Assembly: GCF_004362215.1 (NCBI RefSeq)
Contig: NZ_SNWR01000002.1
Coordinates: 186,001 to 250,000, forward strand
DNA length: 64,000 bases
DNA from: Paractinoplanes brasiliensis
GTDB lineage: Bacteria > Actinomycetota > Actinomycetes > Mycobacteriales > Micromonosporaceae
Reading direction: 5' to 3'
Both the position numbers and the translations under genes were made by a program. The notes under the pieces are model-generated. The model was not told the origin of the DNA and did no database searches. It worked only from the letters and a program-made list of their open reading frames with translations. Of this stretch, positions 24,798-33,342 are shown in pieces; positions within the stretch are counted from its first letter, which is position 1; each line of letters opens with the position of its first letter.

Positions 24798-27095
24798 ATG
24801 GGTGTGTCGCAGCGGCTGAAGAGCCGGTTTCGCAAGTTCTTGCAGCGTCCGGGCACAACGGTCGACCTCGCGCCGTTCTCGAAGCGGCTGCCGGCCATCG
24901 ACGCTCGTGAGGAAGCGTTGCGCGAGCTGGACGACGAGGCGCTGACCGCCGCCGCCCGGGAGGCCAGTGACTTCACCGAGCTGTGCGCGATCGGCCGTGA
25001 GGCGGCTTTCCGGGCGATCGAGCAGCGTCCGTACGACGTGCAGCTGCTCGGTGTGATGGCCCTGCTCTCCGGCAAGGTCGCCGAGATGGCCACCGGTGAG
25101 GGCAAGACGCTGACGGCCACGATCGCGGCGTACGGGCATGTCCGCCTCGGCCACGGCCCGGTTCACGTGCTCACCGTCAACGACTACCTGGCCCGTCGCG
25201 ACGCGGAGTGGATGGCGCCGGTCTACAAGCTGCTCGGCCTGACCGTCGGCTGGGTCACCGAGGCTTCCACCCACTCCGAGCGCCGCGAGGCCTACCTCGC
25301 CGACGTCACCTACGTGTCGGTCAGCGAGGCCGGCTTCGACTATCTGCGCGACCAGCTCGTCACCGACGTGGAAGACAGGGTGCAGCGCGAGCTGGCCACG
25401 GCGATCGTCGACGAGGCCGACTCGATCCTCATCGACGAGGCCCGCGTGCCGATGGTGCTCGCCGGCAGCGTCACCACCGAGAGCGACCCGGTGCACGAGG
25501 CCGCCGCCCTGGTGCGCGAGCTGCGGGCGGGCAAGGACTACGAGGTGGCCGAGGACGGCCGCAGCGTGGCGTTCACCGACGCCGGCCTCAAGAAGGTCGA
25601 GGAAGAGCTCGGCGGCATCGACCTGTACGCCGACGACCAGGTCCAGCACCTGTCCGCGGTCAACGTGGCGCTGCACGCCCACGCCCTGCTGCGCCGCGAC
25701 ATCGACTACATCGTGCGCAACGGCGGCGTCGAACTGATCGACGAGATGCGTGGCCGGGTCGCCCAGCGGCGCCGCTGGCCCGACGGTCTGCAGGCCGCGG
25801 TCGAGGCGAAGGAGGGGCTGAACGCCACCGCCGAGGGCGAGGTCCTCAACACGATCACCGTGCAGGCCTACATCGCGCTCTACAAGACGGTCTGTGGCAT
25901 GACGGCCACCGCCGTGCACGTCGGCGAGCAGCTGCGGGAGTACTTCAAGCTCGAGGTCGCGGTCGTCCCGTCCAACGCCGAGAACATCCGCGAGGACGAG
26001 CCCGACCGCATCTACTCCGCGCACGAGACGCGCGACGAGGCCCTGGTCGAAGAGATCAAGCTCGCCCACGAGAAGGGCCGCCCGGTGCTGGTCGGCACGC
26101 TCGACGTCAAGGCGTCCGAGCTGCTGGCCAAGCAACTGGCAGCGGTCGGGGTGCCGTCGAACGTGCTGAACGCCAAGAACGACGCCGAGGAGGCCCGGAT
26201 CATCGCCGAGGCGGGCGCGAAGGGCGCCGTCACCGTCTCGACCCAGATGGCCGGTCGCGGCGTCGACATCCGCCTCGGCGGCAGTGACGAGGCCGACCGC
26301 GACGAGGTCGTCGAGCTGGGTGGCCTCTACGTCATCGGCGCGGGCCGGCACGACAGCCGCCGCGTCGACGACCAGTTGCGGGGCCGCGCGGGCCGGCAGG
26401 GCGACCCCGGCGGCTCCGTCTTCTTCGTCAGCCTCGAGGACGAGCTGGTCACCCGGCACGCGGGCGACATCCTGCCCGCCTCGCCGCGGATGGACATGGA
26501 CGGCGTCGTCCACGACGACCAGGTGGAGTACGCGGTCGAGCACGCCCAGCGCGTCGCCGAGGGCGTCAACCACGAGATCCACCGCAACACCTGGCGTTAC
26601 AGCGTCGTCATCGAGCAGCAGCGGGTGGCACTGGCCGAGCGCCGTGAGCGCCTGCTCACCTCCGAGGTCGCGGCGATCATGCTGCTCGAGCGCTCGCCCG
26701 AGAAGGCCAAGGAGCTCGACGAGGACGTCCTGTCCGACGCCGCCCGGGCCATCGCGCTCTATCACCTCGACCGGCTCTGGGTCGACCACCTGGCCGAGCT
26801 GAGCGAGGTGCGCGAGGGTGTTCACCTGCGGGCGCTGGGCAAGCTGGACCCGCTCGACGAGTTCCACCGCGCCGCCGTGCCGGCCTTCCAGAAGCTTCTG
26901 CTCGACGTGGAGGCCCGCACCATCGAGGCCTTCGAGGAAGCCGACCTCAGCGACGGCTGGGAGCCCGAGCGTGCCAAGATCGTGCGGCCCAGCGCCACCT
27001 GGACGTACCTGGTGCACGACAACCCGTTCGGTTCGGAGCTCGATCGGCTCATTGCGGCCGTGGGCCGGCGGCTCATCTCCGGCGGCAACAACTAA
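24798..27095 (+). CDS. secA2: Accessory preprotein translocase ATPase SecA2
   Basis: 765 residues, shorter than SecA1 (about 900 or more) and without the C-terminal zinc tail, as expected for SecA2. ATG at 24798 begins MGVSQRLKSRFRKFLQRPGT. Walker A is MATGEGKTLT, Walker B region AIVDEADSILIDEAR, and the second RecA-like domain has VSTQMAGRGVDIRLGG and DDQLRGRAGRQGDPG. It powers export of a subset of proteins through SecYEG from the cytoplasmic face. Long open frames on the opposite strand are shadows. It has its own terminator and appears monocistronic. Confidence 0.96.
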   Translation: MGVSQRLKSRFRKFLQRPGTTVDLAPFSKRLPAIDAREEALRELDDEALTAAAREASDFTELCAIGREAAFRAIEQRPYDVQLLGVMALLSGKVAEMATGEGKTLTATIAAYGHVRLGHGPVHVLTVNDYLARRDAEWMAPVYKLLGLTVGWVTEASTHSERREAYLADVTYVSVSEAGFDYLRDQLVTDVEDRVQRELATAIVDEADSILIDEARVPMVLAGSVTTESDPVHEAAALVRELRAGKDYEVAEDGRSVAFTDAGLKKVEEELGGIDLYADDQVQHLSAVNVALHAHALLRRDIDYIVRNGGVELIDEMRGRVAQRRRWPDGLQAAVEAKEGLNATAEGEVLNTITVQAYIALYKTVCGMTATAVHVGEQLREYFKLEVAVVPSNAENIREDEPDRIYSAHETRDEALVEEIKLAHEKGRPVLVGTLDVKASELLAKQLAAVGVPSNVLNAKNDAEEARIIAEAGAKGAVTVSTQMAGRGVDIRLGGSDEADRDEVVELGGLYVIGAGRHDSRRVDDQLRGRAGRQGDPGGSVFFVSLEDELVTRHAGDILPASPRMDMDGVVHDDQVEYAVEHAQRVAEGVNHEIHRNTWRYSVVIEQQRVALAERRERLLTSEVAAIMLLERSPEKAKELDEDVLSDAARAIALYHLDRLWVDHLAELSEVREGVHLRALGKLDPLDEFHRAAVPAFQKLLLDVEARTIEAFEEADLSDGWEPERAKIVRPSATWTYLVHDNPFGSELDRLIAAVGRRLISGGNN

Positions 27096-27111
27096 TTGCA
27101 ACAACAAGAAC

Positions 27112-27148
27112 CCGGGCGTTCCCCTTCGCGGGACGCCCGGTTTCTTTT
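27112..27148 (+). terminator. Rho-independent terminator of secA2
   Basis: CCGGGCGT (27112-27119) pairs with ACGCCCGG (27133-27140), extended by CCC/GGG around a TTCGC loop, and is followed by TTTCTTTT (27141-27148). It lies 17 bases after the secA2 stop. Confidence 0.92.
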
Positions 27149-27504
27149 GCACTCCGCACGAAGAATGCATCGGTGCGGTGTGTGTCTTCCGTCTCACGGA
27201 TTTGCCCGGACGGGCCACCGCGGATGGTCATCCGCGCACGCTTTGGCCAGCGCAAACACGCGCGCTGCGGCCAGTGCCGGGCGTTGGTGCAGCCAGATGC
27301 GTGTTCGGCGATGTTTAATCGGTCTGACAGAATCCGTTCGGGGAATGCATTTTCTGCGGTCAACATGGATGTGGAACGATTTTCCCACAGTGTGGTTGGC
27401 GGGTTGACCCGGCAACGACGCTGGCGGAAATATCGTTCGCGGCTTTACGGACGGTGATCGGCCGTATTCGATTGCCAAGACGTATTTTCAGGGGGATCAA
27501 CTAA
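27149..27504. other. Non-coding gap before the winged-helix gene
   Basis: About 355 bases with lower GC than the flanks and no frame with normal codon bias. TTGACC near 27404 and the AATATC-type words after it could be promoter elements for the next gene. The leader ends AGGGGGATCAACTAA just before the ATG. I see no tRNA, riboswitch consensus or repeat here. Confidence 0.5.
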
Positions 27505-28065
27505 ATGCCGGCCAGTGCGCTTTCACCACGGCTCGCTCGACATGCCGGCGGACCGGGACGCGGCTCCACCGCCGCGCGCCGCCCGCCGGAACCCGCGCTG
27601 ACCGTCACGGTCGCGATCCCGTTGACCGGCGACTCGATCTCCCCGCAGGCCCACAAGCTCATCGAAGCCGTCCGCGAGCTCGTCGAGGTCAGTCACGGCA
27701 CCGTGCAGCTCGAGCCGGCCCTCGAGCCCGCCGTCGAGCCCGAGCCCGAGACGCCCGTGGGCCCCGAGGTGCGCCTGCTCACCGGCACCCGGCAGGTCTT
27801 CGTCGACGGCGAGCCGCTGCCGCTGACCCGCCTCGAGTTCGACCTGCTGCTGTTCCTGGCCGAGCGGCCCCGCCGGGTCTTCACCCGCGCCCAGCTGCTC
27901 ACCGGCGTCTGGGGTTACGACCACACCGGCGAGCGCACTGTCGACGTGCACGTGCGCCGGCTGCGCCTGAAGCTGGGCGGGGCGGTCCCGTTGATCACCA
28001 CCGTCTACGGCGTGGGCTACCGGCTGAGCGACGACGCCCACGTGGTGATCAAGCCGAACGAGTAG
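27505..28065 (+). CDS. Orphan OmpR/PhoB-type winged-helix DNA-binding protein
   Basis: 186 residues, ATG at 27505 with AGGGGGA upstream. The C-terminal 95 residues are an OmpR-type effector domain: LTRLEFDLLLFLAERPRRVF, then RAQLLTGVWGYD, the recognition region ERTVDVHVRRLRLKLGG and TVYGVGYRL. There is no receiver domain; residues 1-85 are a disordered Arg/Pro stretch plus VAIPLTGDSISPQAHKLIEA, an unfamiliar short domain. It therefore cannot be controlled by a histidine kinase in the usual way. Target genes unknown. Confidence 0.87.
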   Translation: MPASALSPRLARHAGGPGRGSTAARRPPEPALTVTVAIPLTGDSISPQAHKLIEAVRELVEVSHGTVQLEPALEPAVEPEPETPVGPEVRLLTGTRQVFVDGEPLPLTRLEFDLLLFLAERPRRVFTRAQLLTGVWGYDHTGERTVDVHVRRLRLKLGGAVPLITTVYGVGYRLSDDAHVVIKPNE

Positions 28066-28076
28066 CCTTCGACGGC

Positions 28077-28706
28077 GTGCGCGTCCGTCCGATCTCGTCC
28101 GAGGTTCTGGTCCAAGAACTCGCCGATCTGTTGATATGTCGGGAACCCGACAGTTTCCTGCGGGTCGCACTCGACGGCGCCCCGGCTGCCCGCCCCGAGG
28201 CCCTGGCGGACGCCCTGGTGGGCCCGCTGCGGGCCGGCGGCCGTCCCACAGTGCGGATCGACACCGCCGACTTCCTGCGACCCGCGTCACTGCGCCTGGA
28301 GTTCGGTCGCGACAACCCCGACTCGTACTACCTGGGGTGGTTCGACGAGGCCGGTCTGGCCCGCGAGGTGCTCGACCCGGCCGGTCCCGCCGGCTCCGGG
28401 CGCATCCTCACCAGGCTCTGGGACGCCTCCGCCGACCGGGCCGCCCGCGCACCCTACAGCCACCTCAAGCCCGGCACGATTCTGCTGGTCAGCGGCCCTT
28501 TGCTGCTCGGCGGCGGGCTCGGGTTCGACGTCACCGTGCACCTCGAGATGTCGGCCGCCGCGCTGGCCCGCCGGACCCTCGCCGACAGCGCCTGGACCCT
28601 GCCCGCCTTCGAGCGGTACGCGAGCGAGGTGGACCCCGCGTCCTTCGCCGACGTGGTCGTACGCGTCGATGATCCACGGCGTCCGGCGATGGTCGTCGAA
28701 CGTTGA
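28077..28706 (+). CDS. Uridine-kinase-like protein without a P-loop
   Basis: 209 residues, GTG at 28077, 11 bases after the winged-helix gene. The layout follows P-loop nucleoside kinases: FLRVALDGAPAARPEALADA where the Walker A should be, RIDTADFLRPASLRLEFG as the substrate loop, YYLGWFDEAG, and LLVSGPLLLGGGLGFDVTVHL. The GxxxxGK(S/T) signature is absent, so ATP binding in the normal manner is doubtful. Actinobacterial relatives are annotated as uridine kinase by fold only. Role unknown. Confidence 0.75.
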   Translation: MRVRPISSEVLVQELADLLICREPDSFLRVALDGAPAARPEALADALVGPLRAGGRPTVRIDTADFLRPASLRLEFGRDNPDSYYLGWFDEAGLAREVLDPAGPAGSGRILTRLWDASADRAARAPYSHLKPGTILLVSGPLLLGGGLGFDVTVHLEMSAAALARRTLADSAWTLPAFERYASEVDPASFADVVVRVDDPRRPAMVVER

Positions 28707-28874
28707 TGAAGCGAGTCTGTAGCGCAACCCACCACTGACAGTTATGCTCCGGTTACTTTTTCAGCGGAGCGCCCGTTTGGGATCTCCGGCGGCGGGTATC
28801 AGCCGGCTCCACGGTGCGATGGGCCGGCCTCCGGGGGACCGCCGGCAGGGGCAGAGGAAGGGCAGGGGGAGCAC

Positions 28875-29291
28875 ATGCTCGTCAATGGAGCAGTCATCAC
28901 GGGCAAGGGTGCCGCCAAGGGCCGTACGGCGGAGGAGATCGAGCAGATCCGTTCGGTCCTGCGGGGCCGGTTCGACGACCTGAGCGCCGAGTACGAGCAG
29001 GCTCTCGCCGAGAACCAGAAGCTCCGGCTGGCCGAGATGGGCGACTCCGCCGGGGACGACCAGGCCGACAGCGGGTCCAAGACGGCCGAGCGCGACGCGG
29101 CGTCGTCGCTGCTCCGCACCCTGAGCGACCGGCGTACGCAGGCCGAGCACGCGATGCAGCGGCTCGACGAGGGCACGTACGGCAACTGTGAGGGTTGCTC
29201 GAACCCGATCCCCTGGGAGCGGCTCGAGATCTTCCCGTCGGCCACCACGTGCGTCAACTGCAAGCAGAACCGCGAGCGCCGGGCCGGCTGA
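28875..29291 (+). CDS. DksA/TraR-type C4 zinc finger protein
   Basis: 138 residues with ATG 28875 after GGGGAGCAC. A helical coiled-coil region (about 20-95) carries ERDAASSLLRTLSDRRTQAE. The C-terminal finger is CEGCSNPI with a second pair CVNC 21 residues later, closing the C4 site. Members bind RNA polymerase through the secondary channel or act as stress-linked regulators. The actinobacterial versions, like this one, lack the acidic coiled-coil tip of E. coli DksA, so the exact role is unsure. Confidence 0.9.
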   Translation: MLVNGAVITGKGAAKGRTAEEIEQIRSVLRGRFDDLSAEYEQALAENQKLRLAEMGDSAGDDQADSGSKTAERDAASSLLRTLSDRRTQAEHAMQRLDEGTYGNCEGCSNPIPWERLEIFPSATTCVNCKQNRERRAG

Positions 29292-29361
29292 CCGCGCGGA
29301 GGCAAACCGGGTCCGCCGCGACGGCGCGGCGGACCCGCTGCATCCGGGCTACCTTGAGCGT

Positions 29362-30243
29362 ATGGGCGCCATCCAGATCGGCACCGCGTCGTGGACCGAC
29401 CGGACGCTGCTCGCCTCGGGGTGGTACCCGGCGAGCGCCGACACCCCCGAGAAACGATTGGCCTACTACGCCAAGAAGTTTCCCGTGGTCGAGGTCGACT
29501 CCACCTATTACGGGCCGCCGGCCGAGCAGACCAGCCGGCTCTGGGCCCAGCGCACACCGGACGGCTTCACCTTCAACATCAAGGCGTTCAGCCTGCTGAC
29601 CGGCCACCCGACCAAGGTGTCGGCGATCTACAAGGACCTGCGGCCCGACACGGACAAAAAGAACGTCTACCCCGGCGACCTGCCCGCTCAGGCGTACGAG
29701 GAGGTCTGGACCAGGTTCCTGTCGGCCCTCGACCCGCTCGGCGAGGCGGGCAAGCTGGGCGCGGTGCTCTTCCAGTTCCCGCCGTGGTTCGGCATCCGCA
29801 AGTCCAACAAGGACTACCTGCTCGAGGTCGCCGCGCGCTGCAAACCGATCCGTCCGGTGTTCGAGTTCCGCAACGCCACCTGGTTCGACGGCGCCAACCA
29901 GGACGAGACGCTCGACTTCCTGCGCGCCCACAAGCTCGCCTTCGTCGGCGTCGACATGCCCCAGGGCCACAAGTCGTCGGTGCCGCCGGTGCTGGCCGCC
30001 ACCGCCGACCTGGCCGTGGTGCGCTTCCACGGCCACAGCGACAAGTGGACCAGCAAGGACATTCACGAGAAGTTCGGCTACGAGTACACCCGCCAGGAAC
30101 TCGCCGAATGGGTGCCGCGCCTGCGCGAACTCGCCGACGAGGCGGACACCACCCAGGTCTTCATGAACAACTGCTACAGCGACTACGCCCAGCGCAACGC
30201 TACCGAGCTGATCGAGCTGCTAGAGGGCGTCGAGGGGGACTGA
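29362..30243 (+). CDS. DUF72 (YecE-like) TIM-barrel protein
   Basis: 293 residues. The DUF72 hallmarks are IQIGTASWTDRTLLASGWYP at the N-terminus, VVEVDSTYYGPP, FTFNIKAFSLLTGH, LGAVLFQFPPWF and PVFEFRNATWF, with FMNNCYSDYAQRNA at the end. ATG 29362 has only a weak GAG upstream. The protein is soluble; biochemical function of the family is unknown although a metal-dependent barrel is likely. A second, shorter DUF72 protein is encoded less than 1 kb away on the other strand. Confidence 0.9.
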   Translation: MGAIQIGTASWTDRTLLASGWYPASADTPEKRLAYYAKKFPVVEVDSTYYGPPAEQTSRLWAQRTPDGFTFNIKAFSLLTGHPTKVSAIYKDLRPDTDKKNVYPGDLPAQAYEEVWTRFLSALDPLGEAGKLGAVLFQFPPWFGIRKSNKDYLLEVAARCKPIRPVFEFRNATWFDGANQDETLDFLRAHKLAFVGVDMPQGHKSSVPPVLAATADLAVVRFHGHSDKWTSKDIHEKFGYEYTRQELAEWVPRLRELADEADTTQVFMNNCYSDYAQRNATELIELLEGVEGD

Positions 30244-31011
30244 CGCGTACGCCTCGGCCATGATCGCGGCCAGCTTGTCGCCGGCGGGGTACTTCAGGTC
30301 GTCGATCGAGCCGATCTCCTGCCGGACGGTCCGCGAGTTGACCGTGACCGCCCCGGTGAAGTCGGGCAGCTCCGAGGCGGGCACCGGCCGGACCGTCCAC
30401 GGCACGCCCTGCATGGTCATCGCGATCTGCAGCAGCACCATCGTGACGCCCCTGAGCATCGGCGCCTGCGGCCACACCACCTCGTCGCCCTTGAGGAAGG
30501 CCACATTCCACGTCGTGCCCTCGCGGACCAGCCCGTCCGGGCCCACCGAGAGCGCGTCGTCGAACCCGGCCGCCTCGGCGAGCCGCTGCGCCCGCCGCAG
30601 CCCCATCGTCGCCGAGTGCTTGTGCTCGGGCCACTCGCGCCGGAACTTCGGGTCGATCCGCACCCTCAGCGGGGGCAGGGGATCGTCGCTCGCCGGGTCG
30701 CTCACGGCCACCGCCACGTCGGGCGGGCCGGCCGGGTCGGCGCCGGGCAGGTAGGACACGCGCACCGAGGCGTCCGTCTCGCCGCCCAGCGCGTGCAGGA
30801 TGAGCTGGCGCAACCTGTGCTCGTCGTCGAGGCCGGGCCGCCAGCCGAAGAACTCCTCGTTGCCGTCGGCCAGCCGGGCGAAGTGCAGGGCCAGACCGCG
30901 TACGCCGGAGTCCCGCACCTGCATCGACGTGAAGTGGCCGTAGTTGATCGTGACCAGACGGTGGATCTCGGCGGCGTCCGGCGTCCGGCCGTTCAGTTCG
31001 AGGATGCGCAC
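30220..31011 (-). CDS. Aminotransferase class IV (ilvE/pabC-like)
   Basis: 263 residues, GTG at 31011 inside the end of the preceding DUF72 gene (19-base overlap), so the two are co-translated. YGHFTSMQVRDSGVRGL matches the class IV N-terminus. Lys131 in PEHKHSATMG is the likely PLP lysine and LVREGTTWNVAFLK is the conserved cofactor-contacting turn (E and N kept). It could be an aminodeoxychorismate lyase or D-/branched-chain aminotransferase; no folate or branched-chain genes are near. Its 3' end overlaps the convergent first DUF72 gene by 24 bases. Confidence 0.88.
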   Translation of the reverse strand: MRILELNGRTPDAAEIHRLVTINYGHFTSMQVRDSGVRGLALHFARLADGNEEFFGWRPGLDDEHRLRQLILHALGGETDASVRVSYLPGADPAGPPDVAVAVSDPASDDPLPPLRVRIDPKFRREWPEHKHSATMGLRRAQRLAEAAGFDDALSVGPDGLVREGTTWNVAFLKGDEVVWPQAPMLRGVTMVLLQIAMTMQGVPWTVRPVPASELPDFTGAVTVNSRTVRQEIGSIDDLKYPAGDKLAAIMAEAYASVPLDAL

Positions 31012-31739
31012 GACATCACCTTAAGTCCCCGCCCGGCGGCCATGGCGGACATCGTGTCGGCATCGGTCACGGCCGCGCCGCCCGGGTCGTTGTTGAAATA
31101 CACGAAGTTCTCCCGTACGGCGGGCAGCCGGTCGAGCCACGACGCCAGCGCGGCCCGTCCGTAGCGTGGCCACGGCCGCGCTCGCCCCTCGTGCAGGCGC
31201 AGGTATCCGAAGTCGGCCGTCGTCCACAGCGGAGTGATCGGGCGGCTCTTGCGGTCGGCCCAGCACAGCGCCGCGTTGTGTCGTTCGAGCAGCCTGCGGC
31301 AGTCGTCCGTCCACCACGAGGCGTGCCGGGGCTCGACGGCGACCCGCGTGCCGGCCGGGATCAGCGTCAGCGTCTCGTCCAGCGCGTCCAGGTCCGCCCT
31401 CATGGTCGGCGGCAGCTGCAGCAGCACCGGGCCGAGCTTGTCACCCAGCGCGCTCGCCCGCTCGAAGAACCGCGACACCGGTTCAGCGGGCTCCCGCAGC
31501 CGCTTGACGTGGGTCAGGTAACGGCTCATCTTCACCGCCACGCAGAACCCGTCCGGGGTGCGCTCGCGCCACTGCTGGAACGTGCTGCGCTCGGGCAGCC
31601 GGTAGAACGCGTTGTTGACCTCCACGGTGGGGAAGTGCGCGGCGAAATGCTCCAGCCAGAGCCGCTGCGGCAGCTTCTCCGGATACAGACGGCCCTTCCA
31701 GTCCCGGTACTGCCAGCCGGACGTTCCGATCCACAGCAT
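30993..31739 (-). CDS. DUF72 (YecE-like) protein, short form
   Basis: 248 residues, ATG at 31739. It shows LWIGTSGWQYRDWKGRLYP, VEVNNAFYRLPE, FCVAVKMSRYLTHVKRL, LGPVLLQLPPTM and RVAVEPRHASWW, and ends with FVYFNNDPGGAA, the usual DUF72 order. It is about 45 residues shorter than the paralogue at 29.4 kb, mainly in mid-barrel loops. It leads a two-gene operon with the aminotransferase. The pairing of DUF72 and a PLP enzyme may reflect a shared small-molecule substrate. Confidence 0.9.
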   Translation of the reverse strand: MLWIGTSGWQYRDWKGRLYPEKLPQRLWLEHFAAHFPTVEVNNAFYRLPERSTFQQWRERTPDGFCVAVKMSRYLTHVKRLREPAEPVSRFFERASALGDKLGPVLLQLPPTMRADLDALDETLTLIPAGTRVAVEPRHASWWTDDCRRLLERHNAALCWADRKSRPITPLWTTADFGYLRLHEGRARPWPRYGRAALASWLDRLPAVRENFVYFNNDPGGAAVTDADTMSAMAAGRGLKVMSCASSN

Positions 31740-31831
31740 CCAGGGCGGATACCCCGCTCACAGCCCGGTTAGACCTGATGATCACGGGGTACCTCGCCGG
31801 TGCTGTCACGTCCACCGAACAAGGAGTTCCC

Positions 31832-32086
31832 ATGGCACTGAACGACGACGACATCACCTCGGCCGCGGGTGCCGGCGCGGGCGAGGGCCCGGCCGACGGC
31901 GGCGCGAACCCGGGCGGCCACGACGGTGGGGCGGACGGCTCGGCGACGGGCGAGGGCCCCGCGGACGGTGGCGCGAACCCGGGCGGCCACGACGGTGGGG
32001 CGGACGGCTCGGCGGGCGAGGGCCCGGCCGACGGCGGCGCCAACCCGGACGGGCACGACGGCGGCGCCGACGGCTCCGCTTCCTGA
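31832..32086 (+). CDS. Three-repeat peptide, candidate precursor modified by the adjacent JmjC oxygenase
   Basis: 84 residues, ATG 31832 after AAGGAG at 5 bases. A 16-residue leader (MALNDDDITSAAGAGA) is followed by three near-identical 22-residue units of the form GEGPADGGANPGGHDGGADG plus SA (31880-31945, 31949-32014, 32015-32080) and a final Ser. The units contain only G, A, D, E, P, N, H and S: every unit has HDGGADG, and there are no aromatic, basic, Cys or aliphatic residues. The stop is two bases before the JmjC gene. A leader plus iterated core next to a 2-oxoglutarate oxygenase is the layout of a ribosomally made, modified peptide; function is inferred. Confidence 0.82.
   Translation: MALNDDDITSAAGAGAGEGPADGGANPGGHDGGADGSATGEGPADGGANPGGHDGGADGSAGEGPADGGANPDGHDGGADGSAS
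31880..32080 (+). repeat. Three 66-base in-frame repeats of the candidate precursor
   Basis: Units start at 31880, 31949 and 32015; one extra ACG codon sits between the first two. The third unit differs mostly by synonymous changes (GGCGCC for GGGGCG, GACGGC for GACGGT) and one Gly-to-Asp change, which suggests selection on the peptide rather than recent copying alone. Confidence 0.93.
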
Positions 32087-32088
32087 CA

Positions 32089-33342
32089 ATGACCGGGACC
32101 TCGTTCGACGCGCCGGGCGACTCCCGCCCGGCGCTGTCCCGGGCCGTGGCCGTCGAGCCGGGCAAGTTCGCCGCCGCGTACTGGGGGAAGGCCCCGCTTC
32201 TCTCCCGCGCCGGTGAGCTGGCCGGGCCGGACGGCTTCGCCGACCTGCTCTCCCCGGACGCCGTCGACGAGCTGCTCAGCCGCCGCGGCCTGCGCACCCC
32301 CTTCCTGCGCGTGGCCCAGCAGGGCAAGGTGCTGCCCGCGGCCCGCTTCACCGGCGGCGGCGGGGCCGGGGCCGAGATCGGCGACCAGGTCGTCGACGAC
32401 CAGGTGATGCGGCTCTACGCGGAGGGCGCCACCCTTGTCCTCCAGGGCCTGCACCGCCTGTGGCCGCCGCTGATCGACTACAGCCGCCGGCTCGGCGCCG
32501 AGCTGCGCCGCCCGCTGCAGGTCAACGCGTACCTGACACCACCCGGCAGTCAAGGCTTCAGCACCCACTACGACACCCACGACGTGTTCGTGCTGCAGGT
32601 CGACGGCACCAAACGCTGGCGGCTGCACGAGCCGGTGCTGGCCGATCCGCTCGAGAAGCAGGCCTGGGGCGGGCACGCCGACGAGGTGGCCGCGACGGCG
32701 CAGGGCGAGCCCGCGATGGACATCGTGCTGTCCCCGGGCGACGCGCTCTATCTGCCCCGCGGCTGGCTGCACTCGGCCGAGGCGCTCGGCCACCGCTCGC
32801 TGCACCTGACCATCGGCGTACGGGCCCTCACCCGCTACGCCGTCGTCGAGGAGCTGCTGGCCCTGGCGGCCGGGGACGCGCGCCTGCGGGCCACCCTGCC
32901 GTACGGGGTGGACGTCTCCGACCCCGACGCGGTCGAGCCCGAACTGACCGAGACCGTCGAGGCGTTGCGCGACTGGCTCACCGGCGTCGAGCCGGCCGAG
33001 GTCGCCGCCCGGCTGCGCGCCCGCGACTGGCCGTCCGCCCGTCCCGAGCCGGTCAGCCCGCTCGCCCAGCTCGACTTCGCCGCCGGGCTCGGCGTGGACG
33101 ACCATGTCCGCGTGCGCGAGGGGTTGCGCTGGCAGCTCGCCGACGACGGGCCCGAGCACGTGGTGCTGCGGCTGGTCGGGCGCACGATGCGTTTCCCCGC
33201 CTCCTGCGCCGCGCCGCTGCGGGTCGTGCTGGCCGGGGAGCCCGTACGGGTGGGTGATCTGCCCCTCGACGACGACGCCGACCGGCTGGTGCTGGCCCGG
33301 CGCCTGCTCAACGAGGCCCTGGTCGTACCCGCGCCTAAGTAG
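32089..33342 (+). CDS. JmjC/cupin 2-oxoglutarate oxygenase, ribosomal-oxygenase type
   Basis: 417 residues, ATG 32089. The iron site is visible: His160 and Asp162 in GFSTHYDTHDVF and His228 in YLPRGWLHSAEA; Lys175 (VDGTKRWRLHEP) is a candidate 2-oxoglutarate ligand. Residues 270-417 form the dimerisation and winged-helix part seen in RoxA/YcfD-type hydroxylases, which hydroxylate Arg or His in ribosomal proteins. The start has no ribosome site of its own and lies two bases after the repeat-peptide stop, so translation is coupled. The neighbouring HDGG repeats are the obvious candidate substrate, by inference. Its 3' end overlaps the convergent membrane gene by 8 bases. Confidence 0.9.
   Translation: MTGTSFDAPGDSRPALSRAVAVEPGKFAAAYWGKAPLLSRAGELAGPDGFADLLSPDAVDELLSRRGLRTPFLRVAQQGKVLPAARFTGGGGAGAEIGDQVVDDQVMRLYAEGATLVLQGLHRLWPPLIDYSRRLGAELRRPLQVNAYLTPPGSQGFSTHYDTHDVFVLQVDGTKRWRLHEPVLADPLEKQAWGGHADEVAATAQGEPAMDIVLSPGDALYLPRGWLHSAEALGHRSLHLTIGVRALTRYAVVEELLALAAGDARLRATLPYGVDVSDPDAVEPELTETVEALRDWLTGVEPAEVAARLRARDWPSARPEPVSPLAQLDFAAGLGVDDHVRVREGLRWQLADDGPEHVVLRLVGRTMRFPASCAAPLRVVLAGEPVRVGDLPLDDDADRLVLARRLLNEALVVPAPK

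Noticed and set aside
31769..32089. Minus-strand frame opposite the repeat peptide
   Set aside because: It mirrors the repeats, has no ribosome site and ends antisense to the leader; the plus-strand gene has AAGGAG and operon spacing.
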